Below, in pieces: positions 55,070 through 63,716 of a DNA stretch of 64,000 bases. This DNA comes from Mycolicibacterium lutetiense. Its GTDB lineage: Bacteria; Actinomycetota; Actinomycetes; Mycobacteriales; Mycobacteriaceae. The stretch is from assembly GCF_017876775.1 (NCBI RefSeq), contig NZ_JAGIOP010000002.1:3906001-3970000 (forward strand). Direction: 5' to 3'. The notes below the pieces were generated by a model. It saw only the letters and a list, made by a program, of their open reading frames with translations, ran no database searches and was not told the DNA's origin. Made by a program: the position numbers and the translations under genes. The stretch's first letter is position 1, and every line of letters starts with the position of its first letter.

Positions 55070-55558
55070 TCAGTGATCGGAGCTCTTGAACCGCTCGACC
55101 GAACGCTGCAGCTCGGCTTCGGCCTCTTCGCGGCCTACCCAGTCGGCGGTCTTGACGAACTTGCCCGGCTCCAGGTCCTTGTAGTGCACAAAGAAGTGCT
55201 TGATGGCGTCGAGTTCGAACTGCGACACGTCGCCGAGGTCCTGGATGTGGTCCCAGCGCGGATCTCCGGCGGGCACGCACAGCAACTTGTCGTCGCCGCC
55301 GGCCTCGTCGGTCATCTTGAACATCGCGACCGGGCGGGCCTCGACTACGCAGCCGGGGAACACCGACTCCGGCAGGAGGACCAGCGCGTCCAGCGGATCG
55401 CCGTCCTCGCCGAGGGTGTCCTCGAAGAACCCGTAATCGGCGGGGTAGCCGAATGCGGTGTAGAGGTAGCGGTCGAGCTTGACCCGGCCGGTCTCGTGGT
55501 CAACCTCGTACTTGTTGCGCGAACCCTTCGGGATCTCGATGACGACGTCGAACTTCAC
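55070..55558 (-). CDS. ppa: Inorganic pyrophosphatase
   Basis: A 162-residue family I pyrophosphatase: [13 protein letters not shown] at the start, [24 protein letters not shown] with the metal-binding aspartates and KVDH-like context. Its length and sequence are those of Rv3628. It hydrolyses PPi released by biosynthesis, including by adenylating enzymes such as acetyl-CoA synthetase and the NRPS-like protein. GTG start at 55558. It is divergent from dacB across 127 bp. Confidence 0.96.
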   Translation of the reverse strand: MKFDVVIEIPKGSRNKYEVDHETGRVKLDRYLYTAFGYPADYGFFEDTLGEDGDPLDALVLLPESVFPGCVVEARPVAMFKMTDEAGGDDKLLCVPAGDPRWDHIQDLGDVSQFELDAIKHFFVHYKDLEPGKFVKTADWVGREEAEAELQRSVERFKSSDH

Positions 55559-55685
55559 CGTCGCGGCTCCTTCGCATCTGCGGTCAGGCTTGGGTCGTCA
55601 GACGACGACGCGGGTCAACCCTAATAGAGCGATAGTCTGGCCTAAACGGGTGGCTCGTTCCCACCACCGGCAGAGCAGGAGAACT

Positions 55686-57068
55686 ATGCGGCCCACTCGG
55701 TGGCGGCAGTCCACCCATGTGGCGGTTGGCGTCGTGGTCCTGGTGCTGGTCGCCGGCGTCGTCGCGCTTGCTGCCGTGCTCACCGGGCAGCGGTCCAGCG
55801 ATGCCGCGGCGGTCGCGCCTGCGCCTGCGCCTGCGACCGCGAGCCCGGCGATCGTCCCGGTGGACATGTCGGCGCCGACTCCGACCGTGAGCGGCCTGGC
55901 CGCTGCGCTCGCACCGGCGCTGGCGAATCCCGATCTCGGTCAGGTGACCGGCCGGATCACCGACGCCGAGACCGGCGCCGAACTGTGGGAACAGAATTCC
56001 GGGGTGCCGATGCAGCCGGCCTCGGTCAACAAGGTGCTGACGACGGCCGCCGCGCTGCTCACGTTGGACCGCAACGCCCGGCTGGCCACCACGGTCCTGG
56101 CCGTCGACTCGCAGCCCGGTCTGGTGGTGCTCAAGGGCGGCGGGGACACCACGCTCTCGGCGGCGCCCGACGACATCGACACCTGGTACAAGGGTGCGGC
56201 CCGGATCAGTGACCTGGCCGAGCAGGTGCGCGGCAGCGGTATCGCGGTCACCGCGGTGCGGGTGGACACCAGCGAGTACAGCGGCCCGACGATGGCGCCG
56301 GGCTGGGATCCCGCCGATATCGAGGGCGGTGACATCGCACCGATGGAATCGGTGATGCTCGACGGCGGACGGATCCAGCCGACGACGGTGGAATCCAGAC
56401 GGTCGACGACGCCGGCGCTCGATGCCGGCCGGGCCCTGGCCACCGCCCTGCGGGTGGACCCCGCGACGGTGACGGTGCTGCCGTCGGAGGTTGCGGGCGG
56501 CAGGCAGATCGCTGCGGTGCAGTCCGCCCCCCTGATCGAGCGACTCCGTCAGATGATGAACGAATCCGACAACGTGATGGCCGAGTCGATCGCCCGCGAG
56601 GTGGCGTGGCAACTGCACCGGCCGCAGAGCTTCGAGGGCAGCGTCGACGCGGTGCTGAGCCAACTCGACGGGGTCGGCATCGACACGTCGGCGGCCAGGC
56701 TGGTCGATGCCAGCGGCCTGTCGACCGAGGACCGGCTGACCGCCCGGATCCTCGACGAGGTGGTCAACCTCGCGGCAGGCAACACCGAACCGGCCATGCG
56801 GCCGCTGGTGGATCTGCTGCCCATCGCCGGTGGCAGCGGCACGCTGTCCAACCGCTACCTCGACACCGACGCCGGGCGCGACGCCGCGGGCTGGCTGCGG
56901 GCCAAGACCGGGTCGCTGACCGGGACCAACGCGCTGGCCGGCATCGTGACCGACGCCAACGGCCGGGTGCTGACGTTCGCGCTGATCTCGAATGACGCCG
57001 GCCCGACCGGACGTACCGCGATCGATGAGCTGGCCGCGGTGCTGCGGTCGTGCGGGTGCGGCACGTGA
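55686..57068 (+). CDS. dacB: D-alanyl-D-alanine carboxypeptidase/endopeptidase DacB
   Basis: A 460-residue PBP4-type protein with a signal-anchor near 12-33, a Pro/Ala linker and a penicillin-binding domain: SVNK (in ASVNKVLT), SDN (in NESDNVMAE) and KTG (in RAKTGSLTG). It trims the terminal D-Ala of the stem peptide and can cleave cross-links outside the membrane. Same length as Rv3627c. The ATG at 55686 follows CAGGAGAAC. The next gene's GTG overlaps its TGA. Confidence 0.95.
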   Translation: MRPTRWRQSTHVAVGVVVLVLVAGVVALAAVLTGQRSSDAAAVAPAPAPATASPAIVPVDMSAPTPTVSGLAAALAPALANPDLGQVTGRITDAETGAELWEQNSGVPMQPASVNKVLTTAAALLTLDRNARLATTVLAVDSQPGLVVLKGGGDTTLSAAPDDIDTWYKGAARISDLAEQVRGSGIAVTAVRVDTSEYSGPTMAPGWDPADIEGGDIAPMESVMLDGGRIQPTTVESRRSTTPALDAGRALATALRVDPATVTVLPSEVAGGRQIAAVQSAPLIERLRQMMNESDNVMAESIAREVAWQLHRPQSFEGSVDAVLSQLDGVGIDTSAARLVDASGLSTEDRLTARILDEVVNLAAGNTEPAMRPLVDLLPIAGGSGTLSNRYLDTDAGRDAAGWLRAKTGSLTGTNALAGIVTDANGRVLTFALISNDAGPTGRTAIDELAAVLRSCGCGT

Positions 57069-58132
57069 GCGATCGGGTCGCCATGACCGCGGGCCGCGCG
57101 GTCGACTGGGATTTCGCCGCGACAGTCGGGGCGAAGTTGGCCCGGTCGGCCCCGCCGTCCACGGATTACACCCGCAACCAGGTGATCGAACAGCTCTCGG
57201 AGAGTTCGAAGTCCGCCGAGCTGCCGGTGCGTGAGGTCACGGGACTGATCGAGGGTGCCGAAGTGCCCGAGGCTCGCGTGGTGGATCGTCCCGAATGGAT
57301 CCGTGCGGCCACCCGTTCCATGCGGGTGATGACCACCGGGGTCCAATCCGGTGACGAAAGTGACTCGCAAAAGCCAGGATTCATCACCGGACGGGTGACC
57401 GGGGCGCAGACCGGCGCGGTGCTGGCATTCATCTCCACGGGCATCCTCGGCCAGTACGACCCGTTCGGCCCCGACGGTGGTGAGCTGCTGCTGGTGTACC
57501 CCAACGTCATCGCAGTGGAACGGCAGTTGCGCGTTGCCCCAGCTGATTTCCGGCTGTGGGTGTGCCTGCACGAGGTCACCCACCGGGTGCAGTTCCGGGC
57601 CAATCCCTGGCTGGCCGACCACATGTCACAGGCCCTGGCGGTGCTGACCCAAGATGCCGGCGAGGACGTCACCGAGGTGGTGGGACGACTCGCGGCGTTT
57701 GTCCGGAATCAGCGCAGCGGTCAACCGCCGGACCCCAATTCGGCCGGTGTGCTCGGCGTGATGCGGGCCGTGCAGGCCGAACCGCAGCGCCGCGCGCTCG
57801 ATCAGCTGTTGGTGCTGGGCACCCTGCTGGAGGGTCACGCCGATCACGTGATGGATGCCGTCGGCCCGGCGGTGGTGCCCACGGTGTCGACGATCCGGCG
57901 TCGCTTCGACCAACGCAGGCAGCGCAAGCAGCCGCCGCTGCAGCGCGTGGTGCGCGCCCTGCTGGGCTTCGACGCCAAGATCAGCCAGTACACCCGGGGT
58001 AAGGCGTTCGTCGACCACGTGGTCGCGACCGCCGGGATGGCCCGGTTCAACACCGTCTGGTCGAGCCCCGACACCCTGCCATTGCCCGAAGAGATCGACG
58101 AACCCCAACGATGGATCGACCGGGTGCTGTAG
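57065..58132 (+). CDS. Zincin-like metallohydrolase (Rv3626c-like)
   Basis: A 355-residue cytoplasmic protein with a single HEVTHRVQF (HExxH) zinc motif near residue 167 and a glutamate further on in LEGHADHVMDA. The family is the actinobacterial zinc-dependent protease-like group sometimes labelled coenzyme-F420-biosynthesis-associated; its real substrate is not known. The GTG at 57065 overlaps the dacB TGA, and the end overlaps tilS by 22 bp. The frame extends upstream to 57050 without a ribosome-binding site. Confidence 0.85.
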   Translation: MSDRVAMTAGRAVDWDFAATVGAKLARSAPPSTDYTRNQVIEQLSESSKSAELPVREVTGLIEGAEVPEARVVDRPEWIRAATRSMRVMTTGVQSGDESDSQKPGFITGRVTGAQTGAVLAFISTGILGQYDPFGPDGGELLLVYPNVIAVERQLRVAPADFRLWVCLHEVTHRVQFRANPWLADHMSQALAVLTQDAGEDVTEVVGRLAAFVRNQRSGQPPDPNSAGVLGVMRAVQAEPQRRALDQLLVLGTLLEGHADHVMDAVGPAVVPTVSTIRRRFDQRRQRKQPPLQRVVRALLGFDAKISQYTRGKAFVDHVVATAGMARFNTVWSSPDTLPLPEEIDEPQRWIDRVL

Positions 58133-59064
58133 CCGCGCTGCGGCACGTGTTGACCACCGCCGGGATCGACGGTGCGCACTGGTGCGTGGCGCTGTCCGGC
58201 GGTCCGGATTCACTGGCGCTGACCGCGGTGGCGGCAACCCTGCGACCCACCACCGCACTGATCGTCGACCATCGGCTGCAATCGGGGTCGGATCAGGTGG
58301 CCGAGACCGCCCGTCGGCAGGCTGTTGCTCTCGGGTGTGTTGCCGCGCAGGTTCTTTCGGTCGACGTCGGCCGCGCCGGCGGACCGGAGGCCGCCGCCCG
58401 TCAGGTCCGCTATCAGGCACTGGAGCGGGCCCGCGACGGCGCGCCGGTACTGCTCGGCCACACCCTCGACGATCAGGCCGAGACGGTGCTGCTGGGGCTG
58501 GGCCGTGGATCGGGTGCCCGTTCGATCGCCGGGATGCGCCTGCACGACCCACCGTGGCACCGGCCGCTGCTGGGGGTGCGGCGGCAACTCACCCACGCGG
58601 CCTGCGAGGAACTCGGGCTGACCCCGTGGCAGGACCCGCACAACGCCGAGGAGCGGTTCACCCGGGTCAGGTTGCGGCACGAGGTGCTGCCGCTGTTGGA
58701 GGACGTGCTCGGCGGCGGGGTGGCCGAGGCCCTGGCCCGCACCGCCACCGCGCTGCGCGAGGACACCGCGACGCTCGACGCCCTGGCCGGGGAGGCCCTG
58801 GCGGCGGCGCGCACCGAGGCCGGCGGTCTGGACACGGCGCGGTTGGCACCGTTGCCCGATGCGCTGCGCCGCCGGGTGATCCGGGCCTGGTTGCTGGACG
58901 GCGGCGCGTGTGATCTGACCGACATCCAGATTCGCGGGGTGGACCGGCTCGTGACGGCCTGGCGCGGGCAGGGCGGCGTGGCCGTCGGGTCCGGGCTGCG
59001 CAAACAGCGGTTGTTCGCGGCGCGGCGCTCGGGCGTGCTGGCAATGCACACCGAACCCGTCTAG
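58111..59064 (+). CDS. tilS: tRNA(Ile)-lysidine synthetase
   Basis: A 317-residue PP-loop ATPase: SGGPDS at 29-34, LIVDHRLQSGSD, LLGHTLDDQAETVLLGLGRGSG and RPLLGVRR. It puts lysine on C34 of tRNA-Ile(CAU), changing its decoding, and is essential. It lacks the C-terminal domains of the longer E. coli enzyme, as do other actinobacterial TilS proteins. Coupled to the upstream zincin by a 22-bp overlap; hpt follows. Confidence 0.94.
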   Translation: MDRPGAVAALRHVLTTAGIDGAHWCVALSGGPDSLALTAVAATLRPTTALIVDHRLQSGSDQVAETARRQAVALGCVAAQVLSVDVGRAGGPEAAARQVRYQALERARDGAPVLLGHTLDDQAETVLLGLGRGSGARSIAGMRLHDPPWHRPLLGVRRQLTHAACEELGLTPWQDPHNAEERFTRVRLRHEVLPLLEDVLGGGVAEALARTATALREDTATLDALAGEALAAARTEAGGLDTARLAPLPDALRRRVIRAWLLDGGACDLTDIQIRGVDRLVTAWRGQGGVAVGSGLRKQRLFAARRSGVLAMHTEPV

Positions 59065-59109
59065 CGATCCGCGTTGGAAAGCGACCCCTTCACGTGGCAC
59101 GCTGTCGGA

Positions 59110-59688
59110 GTGCCTGTCGACTCTGCCGAGCTCTATGCGGGAGACATCAAATCGGTGCTGTTGTCCGAGGAGCAGATCCGGACCCGCACCGTCGAACTCG
59201 CCGAGATGATTGCCGAGCAGTACCGAGACGATCTGGGCAACGACGACCTGCTGTTGGTCACCGTGCTCAAGGGCGCGGTCATGTTCGTCACCGACTTGGC
59301 CCGGACCATCCCACTGCCCACGCAGCTGGAGTTCATGGCGGTCAGCTCGTACGGCTCGTCCACCTCGTCCTCGGGCGTGGTGCGCATCCTCAAAGACCTC
59401 GACCGCGACATCAACGACCGTGACGTGCTGATCGTCGAGGACATCATCGACTCGGGTCTGACCCTGTCCTGGTTGCTGCGCAACCTGGCCGCTCGTCATC
59501 CACGCTCACTGCGAGTGTGCACTCTGCTGCGCAAGCCCGAGGCCGTCAGGGCCGAACTCGATGTCGCCTATGTGGGGTTCGACATCCCCAACGAGTTCGT
59601 CGTCGGCTATGGCCTGGACTTCGCCGAGCGCTACCGCGACCTGCCCTACATCGGCACCCTCGAACCGAAGGTGTACGAGGCGCCCTGA
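59110..59688 (+). CDS. hpt: Hypoxanthine-guanine phosphoribosyltransferase
   Basis: About 192 residues from GTG at 59110 (TTG at 59074 would add 12). PRTase signature [16 protein letters not shown], the substrate loop [11 protein letters not shown] and the C-terminal [18 protein letters not shown] are intact. It salvages hypoxanthine and guanine. The order tilS-hpt-ftsH is common in bacteria; here lpqG and a catabolic operon lie between hpt and ftsH on the other strand. Confidence 0.93.
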   Translation: MPVDSAELYAGDIKSVLLSEEQIRTRTVELAEMIAEQYRDDLGNDDLLLVTVLKGAVMFVTDLARTIPLPTQLEFMAVSSYGSSTSSSGVVRILKDLDRDINDRDVLIVEDIIDSGLTLSWLLRNLAARHPRSLRVCTLLRKPEAVRAELDVAYVGFDIPNEFVVGYGLDFAERYRDLPYIGTLEPKVYEAP

Positions 59689-59702
59689 CCGGCGCTGAAA
59701 CC

Positions 59703-59721
59703 GGGAGCTAGCTGAGCTCCC
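59703..59721. terminator. Hairpin between convergent hpt and lpqG
   Basis: GGGAGCT and AGCTCCC form a 7-bp stem with a 5-nt loop just after the hpt stop, and the lpqG stop (59708) lies inside it. No T-run follows. It probably serves as a shared terminator for the convergent genes. Confidence 0.4.
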
Positions 59722-60433
59722 AGATCACCGTCACCGAGAAGTCCACCGTCTGCTGACCGGGTTCCAGGGGAACGTCCGCCATCGCCGCCCGCGGCATCGG
59801 GGTGGGCGTGGGTGGGGTCGAGCCACCGGACTGTTCCGATATCGAGATCACCTTGCCCAGGTGCAGTCCGGACAATCCGGCGTACTGCTCGGCGCGGTTC
59901 TTGGCGTCGTCGAATGCGCGAGCGCGGGCGTCGCGCACCAGGTCTGAGTCGTCCTCGATCGAATAGTTGACCGAGTTGATGCGGGTGGCGTCCCCGCCGG
60001 TGCTTGCGATCAACGCGAGTGTCTGCGAGGCCTTGGCGGTGTCGCGGATCTTGACCTTGACCGCATTGCTGGCGCGGTAACCCGAGATCGTGCTTTCGGT
60101 GAACTGCGGTTGCACGCTGACTTGGGTGGTGCTGATGTCCTTGCGGTCGATGCCCGATCCGACCAGCGCATCGATCACGGTCTGCTGCCGTTGGCTGGAC
60201 TGGTTGAGGGCGCCGGACACATCCGGGGCGGTGAACTCCATGGCCACATCGGCGGTCAGGGTGTCCGGTACGCCCTGCACCTGGCCGGATCCGACGACGG
60301 TCACCTGTCGGGCATCGGCCGGCGAGCCGGCGCCGGGTCCCGAGGTCGCATCGCACGCGCTGACGCTGACAGCGATCAGTCCCGCCGCGGCAACGCCGAG
60401 TATCCGTAACTTCGTATTCGCAGCGATCGGCAT
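59708..60433 (-). CDS. lpqG: SIMPL-domain lipoprotein LpqG
   Basis: A 241-residue lipoprotein with signal peptide and lipobox VSAC near 24-27, then a SIMPL/DUF541 domain (TVVGSGQVQGVPDTLTADVA; the internal RARAFDDAKNRAEQYAGLSG repeat). Such proteins are surface or periplasmic and of unclear role. Name by match to M. tuberculosis LpqG. ATG at 60433. It follows the catabolic operon, with the same orientation, after 20 bp. Confidence 0.92.
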   Translation of the reverse strand: MPIAANTKLRILGVAAAGLIAVSVSACDATSGPGAGSPADARQVTVVGSGQVQGVPDTLTADVAMEFTAPDVSGALNQSSQRQQTVIDALVGSGIDRKDISTTQVSVQPQFTESTISGYRASNAVKVKIRDTAKASQTLALIASTGGDATRINSVNYSIEDDSDLVRDARARAFDDAKNRAEQYAGLSGLHLGKVISISEQSGGSTPPTPTPMPRAAMADVPLEPGQQTVDFSVTVIWELS

Positions 60434-60453
60434 GACCGAACCCTACCGGGAGG

Positions 60454-61464
60454 TTACGGCGTCACCAGGACTTTGCAGTGCCGGTCGGGGGAGGCGAGTT
60501 CGTCGAACGCGGTGCTCACGCCGTCGAGGTCCACGGTCCCGGTGATCATCGGGGCGACGTCGATCTCACCCTCGGCGATGGCGCGCAGCGAGTTCGCGAA
60601 CTCGGTGGGGTCGTAGCCGAAGACGAACTGGATGTTGATCTGTTTGGCGATCGCGTAGAACGGGTGGACGGTGTCGGGTTGCATGCAGACCCCGGCGACC
60701 ACCAGTCGGACGCCCGCTGGTGCGCGGCGCAGCATGTCGTCGATGATTCCGGGGGCGCCCACCGCCTCGAACACCACCGCGGGCTGGCACTGATGGAATG
60801 GTGAATCCGCGGCCGGGTCCAGCGTGACGTGGGCGCCCATGGTGGCGGCGAGTCCGCGTCGGGCGGGGGAGAAGTCCGACGCCACAATGGTTTTCACGCC
60901 CCGGAGTTTCAGAGCGGCGATGATGACGATGCCGACGGGGCCGCAGCCGACGACGAGCGCCGCCTCGCCGGGCTCGATGCGCGACGCGTTGACCGCATGC
61001 AGGCCGACGGCCATCGGTTCGGTGAGCGCGGCGTGTGCGGCGCTCAGGCCGTTGGGTACCGGCAGCAGTAGCGGCGCCGACAGCAGCATCTTCTCGGCGT
61101 AGCCGCCGACGGTGGTGTTGCTGTACACGATCATGTCGACACCGGTCTGCGAGATCAGCGCAGGGACGGAGGTGACCAGGGTTCCGGCCGGATGGGTTTC
61201 GGTGCCGGGTCCGGCGTCGAGGATCTCGGCGCTGAACTCATGGCCCATGTAGACATCGTGGGCCAGGTCGATGTCCATGTCGGGTATGCCTTCGAGGTCG
61301 GCACTCGCGGCCAGCATGTCGGCGCCGTGGGTGGCGAAATGCAGGTCGGAGCCACAGATTCCGCAGGCCTTCACCTCGACGAGCACCTGCCCGGGGCCGG
61401 GTACCGGTTCGGGCAGGTCATCGCGGACGACCATCCGTCTGTCGCGTAGGACCGCGGCGCGCAT
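60454..61464 (-). CDS. Zinc-dependent alcohol dehydrogenase (MDR family)
   Basis: A 336-residue medium-chain dehydrogenase: GICGSDLHFATHG with the catalytic-zinc Cys/His, MGHEFSAEI, and the nucleotide loop VVGCGPVGI. The structural-zinc Cys cluster of classical ADHs is missing. The ATG at 61464 shares a base with the monooxygenase TGA. It likely oxidises a diol or alcohol produced by the two upstream enzymes. NAD or NADP preference not read. Confidence 0.88.
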   Translation of the reverse strand: MRAAVLRDRRMVVRDDLPEPVPGPGQVLVEVKACGICGSDLHFATHGADMLAASADLEGIPDMDIDLAHDVYMGHEFSAEILDAGPGTETHPAGTLVTSVPALISQTGVDMIVYSNTTVGGYAEKMLLSAPLLLPVPNGLSAAHAALTEPMAVGLHAVNASRIEPGEAALVVGCGPVGIVIIAALKLRGVKTIVASDFSPARRGLAATMGAHVTLDPAADSPFHQCQPAVVFEAVGAPGIIDDMLRRAPAGVRLVVAGVCMQPDTVHPFYAIAKQINIQFVFGYDPTEFANSLRAIAEGEIDVAPMITGTVDLDGVSTAFDELASPDRHCKVLVTP

Positions 61465-62651
61465 CACGCCTTCTCCTCGGTGGTGTCCTCGGCGACGGCT
61501 TCGGTGATGGCATTGACGATCGCCTGTCCGGCGCGCCCCAGTAGTTGATCCCGCATGCCCTTGGCCCACTCGTGGGAGGCCCGCGCGGCCGTGAGTTGGC
61601 CCTTGAAGTGCGGGATCACCTCACGGGCGAACAGTTCGTAGGAATGGAAGGTGGCTGCCGGTGGAGCCCAGTCGTGGCCGAGGAGCAGGAAGGTGCCGAA
61701 CCCGCCGGAGCGGTCCAGCAGATCCTGGATGTAGGCGATCGCGTCCTCGGTGGTGCCGATGCAGCAATTGCCTTTGGACGCATAGTTTTCCACGAACTCA
61801 TACGCCGACCCGGTGTCCTCGGTCTTCTCCGACAGCGGCACGAAGCCTGCCGCGCCGAAGTAGTTGGCGAAGTCCTGAAGGCCGTAGGTGCAATCCTCGA
61901 TGGCCTGCTCGCGGGTATAGGCCAGGTGGATGACGCCCAGTACGCGCCAGTCCTTCCGGTCCGGTTCGGGACGGTCGGATTTGGCGGCCTGCGCGCGCAC
62001 GGTATCCCAGGTGGTTTCCAGGGCAGCGTATCCCCCCGGCACCGACATCGACAGCGACAGCAGCGACGTGCCCAACGCCCCGGCCAGTCGCGGTCCCGAC
62101 GGGGAAACCATTGCTGCGGTAGAGATTTCCGGGTAGGGCCAGGTGTAGGGGCGGATGTGCAGCGCAGCGTCGCGCAAGGTGAACCAGTCGGTCTTGCGGT
62201 TGATCCGCTCGTCGGGCGCGGCCCGGAACAACGCCAGGATCGCCTCGAGGGACTCCTGCATCATCGGTCGTTGGTCCACCGGGTCGATGCCCATCATGTA
62301 GGCATCCGACGGCAGCGCACCCGGTCCGGTTCCGAACATCACCCGGCCCCGGGTGAGATGGTCGAGCAACACCCAACGGTCGGCCACCATGAGCGGGTGG
62401 TGATACGGCAGCGAGACGACGCCGGTGCCCAGCCGGATGTGTCTGGTCCGCTCGGCCGCGGCGGCGATGAACACTTCGGGGCAGGCGATGAGCTCGTAAC
62501 CGCCGGAATGATGTTCTCCGAACCAGGCCTCGTCGTAACCGAGCCGGTCCAGCGCCTCCACCCGGTCCATGTCGTATTGCAGTGCGGTGGTAGGGGATTG
62601 GCCGACCGGGTGAAACGGCGTGATGAACACACCGAAGTTCAACGGACTCAC
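61464..62651 (-). CDS. LLM-class flavin-dependent monooxygenase (limonene-monooxygenase-like)
   Basis: A 395-residue luciferase-like protein: LNFGVFITPFHPVG at the start, the YDEAWFGEHHSGGYE turn, TGVVSLPYHHPLMVADR and MFGTGPGALPSDA. The pattern is closest to limonene 1,2-monooxygenase-type enzymes that epoxidise with FMNH2/FADH2. The GTG at 62651 overlaps the epoxide-hydrolase stop, and its end is joined to the dehydrogenase. M. tuberculosis keeps the corresponding monooxygenase (Rv3618). A separate reductase is not seen here. Confidence 0.88.
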   Translation of the reverse strand: MSPLNFGVFITPFHPVGQSPTTALQYDMDRVEALDRLGYDEAWFGEHHSGGYELIACPEVFIAAAAERTRHIRLGTGVVSLPYHHPLMVADRWVLLDHLTRGRVMFGTGPGALPSDAYMMGIDPVDQRPMMQESLEAILALFRAAPDERINRKTDWFTLRDAALHIRPYTWPYPEISTAAMVSPSGPRLAGALGTSLLSLSMSVPGGYAALETTWDTVRAQAAKSDRPEPDRKDWRVLGVIHLAYTREQAIEDCTYGLQDFANYFGAAGFVPLSEKTEDTGSAYEFVENYASKGNCCIGTTEDAIAYIQDLLDRSGGFGTFLLLGHDWAPPAATFHSYELFAREVIPHFKGQLTAARASHEWAKGMRDQLLGRAGQAIVNAITEAVAEDTTEEKA

Positions 62652-63583
62652 TTCAGGCCCTCCAGGAATTCGAGCAGCACCTTGTTGACCTCGTCGGGCC
62701 GCTCCTGCTGCAACCAGTGTCCGGCGCCGTCGAGCAGCACCTCTCGGTAGTCGCCGGTGGCCACGTCACGCACCCGGTCGCGCGGGGTGAAGCCCAGCAC
62801 CGGGTCGGCGGCCCCGGCCAGAAACAGCAGCGGGACGCCGATGGTCTGGGCCTTCATTCGACCTGAGTCCGGGTCGCTGAGCTCCCAGTTGCGGTCGAAG
62901 TTGCGGTACCAGTTCAGCGGCCCGGTGAACCCGGTCTCGGTGAACGCCCGCACGTAGTGCTCGAACTCGTCAGCGGTGATCCAGTCCGGCAGCGGTGGCA
63001 GCGGACGGTCGACCATGCTCTCGGGCGGTCCGCCGAAGCCCTCCAACGCGATCATCCGCCGCATCGACTCGCGCACGTCGGCCCCCAGCGCGGCGTCGGC
63101 CACCCCGGGTTCCTGGAAATACAGGATGTAGAAGAAGTTGTCGCCGAAGATCCTGCGCCAGATCTGCGTCGGGGGCGCCGATGCCCGCGGTATCGGCGGC
63201 ACGCTCAGCGCGGCCACCGCCGCGGCCCGCTCCGGGAAGAGCAACGGGAAGTTGGTCGCCACCGGTGAGCCCCAGTCGTGGCCGATGAGCACCGCCTTCT
63301 CGGCGCCGACATCATCGAGCAACCCCGCGATGTCGGCCGTCAACTCAATGATGTTGTAGGCATCGATGCCCTCGGGCCGCGACGAGCCACCGTATCCGCG
63401 CTGGTCGGGGGCAAGTACGTGATAGCCGGCCGCTGCCAGCGCGGGAATCTGGTGGCGCCACGAATACGCCAACTCAGGGAACCCGTGGGCCAGCACCACC
63501 ACCGGATTTCCACGTTCACCCGCCTCGGTCACCTTCAAAGTCACGCCATTGGTATCGACTAACCGTTCGGTTGGTGTGAGCAC
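62648..63583 (-). CDS. ephA: Epoxide hydrolase EphA
   Basis: A 311-residue alpha/beta hydrolase with HGFPELAYSWRHQ (oxyanion hole), the Asp nucleophile in GHDWGSPV, the lid with Tyr residues (FFYILYFQEPG) and the catalytic His in GAGHWLQQERP. All epoxide-hydrolase features are intact, and it matches M. tuberculosis EphA. I used GTG at 63583 after GGGTGAG; the frame to 63727 is shadow. It is the first gene of the operon and is divergent from ftsH. Confidence 0.92.
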   Translation of the reverse strand: MLTPTERLVDTNGVTLKVTEAGERGNPVVVLAHGFPELAYSWRHQIPALAAAGYHVLAPDQRGYGGSSRPEGIDAYNIIELTADIAGLLDDVGAEKAVLIGHDWGSPVATNFPLLFPERAAAVAALSVPPIPRASAPPTQIWRRIFGDNFFYILYFQEPGVADAALGADVRESMRRMIALEGFGGPPESMVDRPLPPLPDWITADEFEHYVRAFTETGFTGPLNWYRNFDRNWELSDPDSGRMKAQTIGVPLLFLAGAADPVLGFTPRDRVRDVATGDYREVLLDGAGHWLQQERPDEVNKVLLEFLEGLK

Positions 63584-63716
63584 GATCTCACCCAAGCACA
63601 GCGGTCCGCCCTCGGCTAGATACCGTCGGGAACTGCCGGACGTTGGTCTAGCGGTAGCCTTGAATGTCTCAACTGCGCACGTTGGAAGGACCGGGCCGAA
63701 CTCGGCCGAGTGATCG

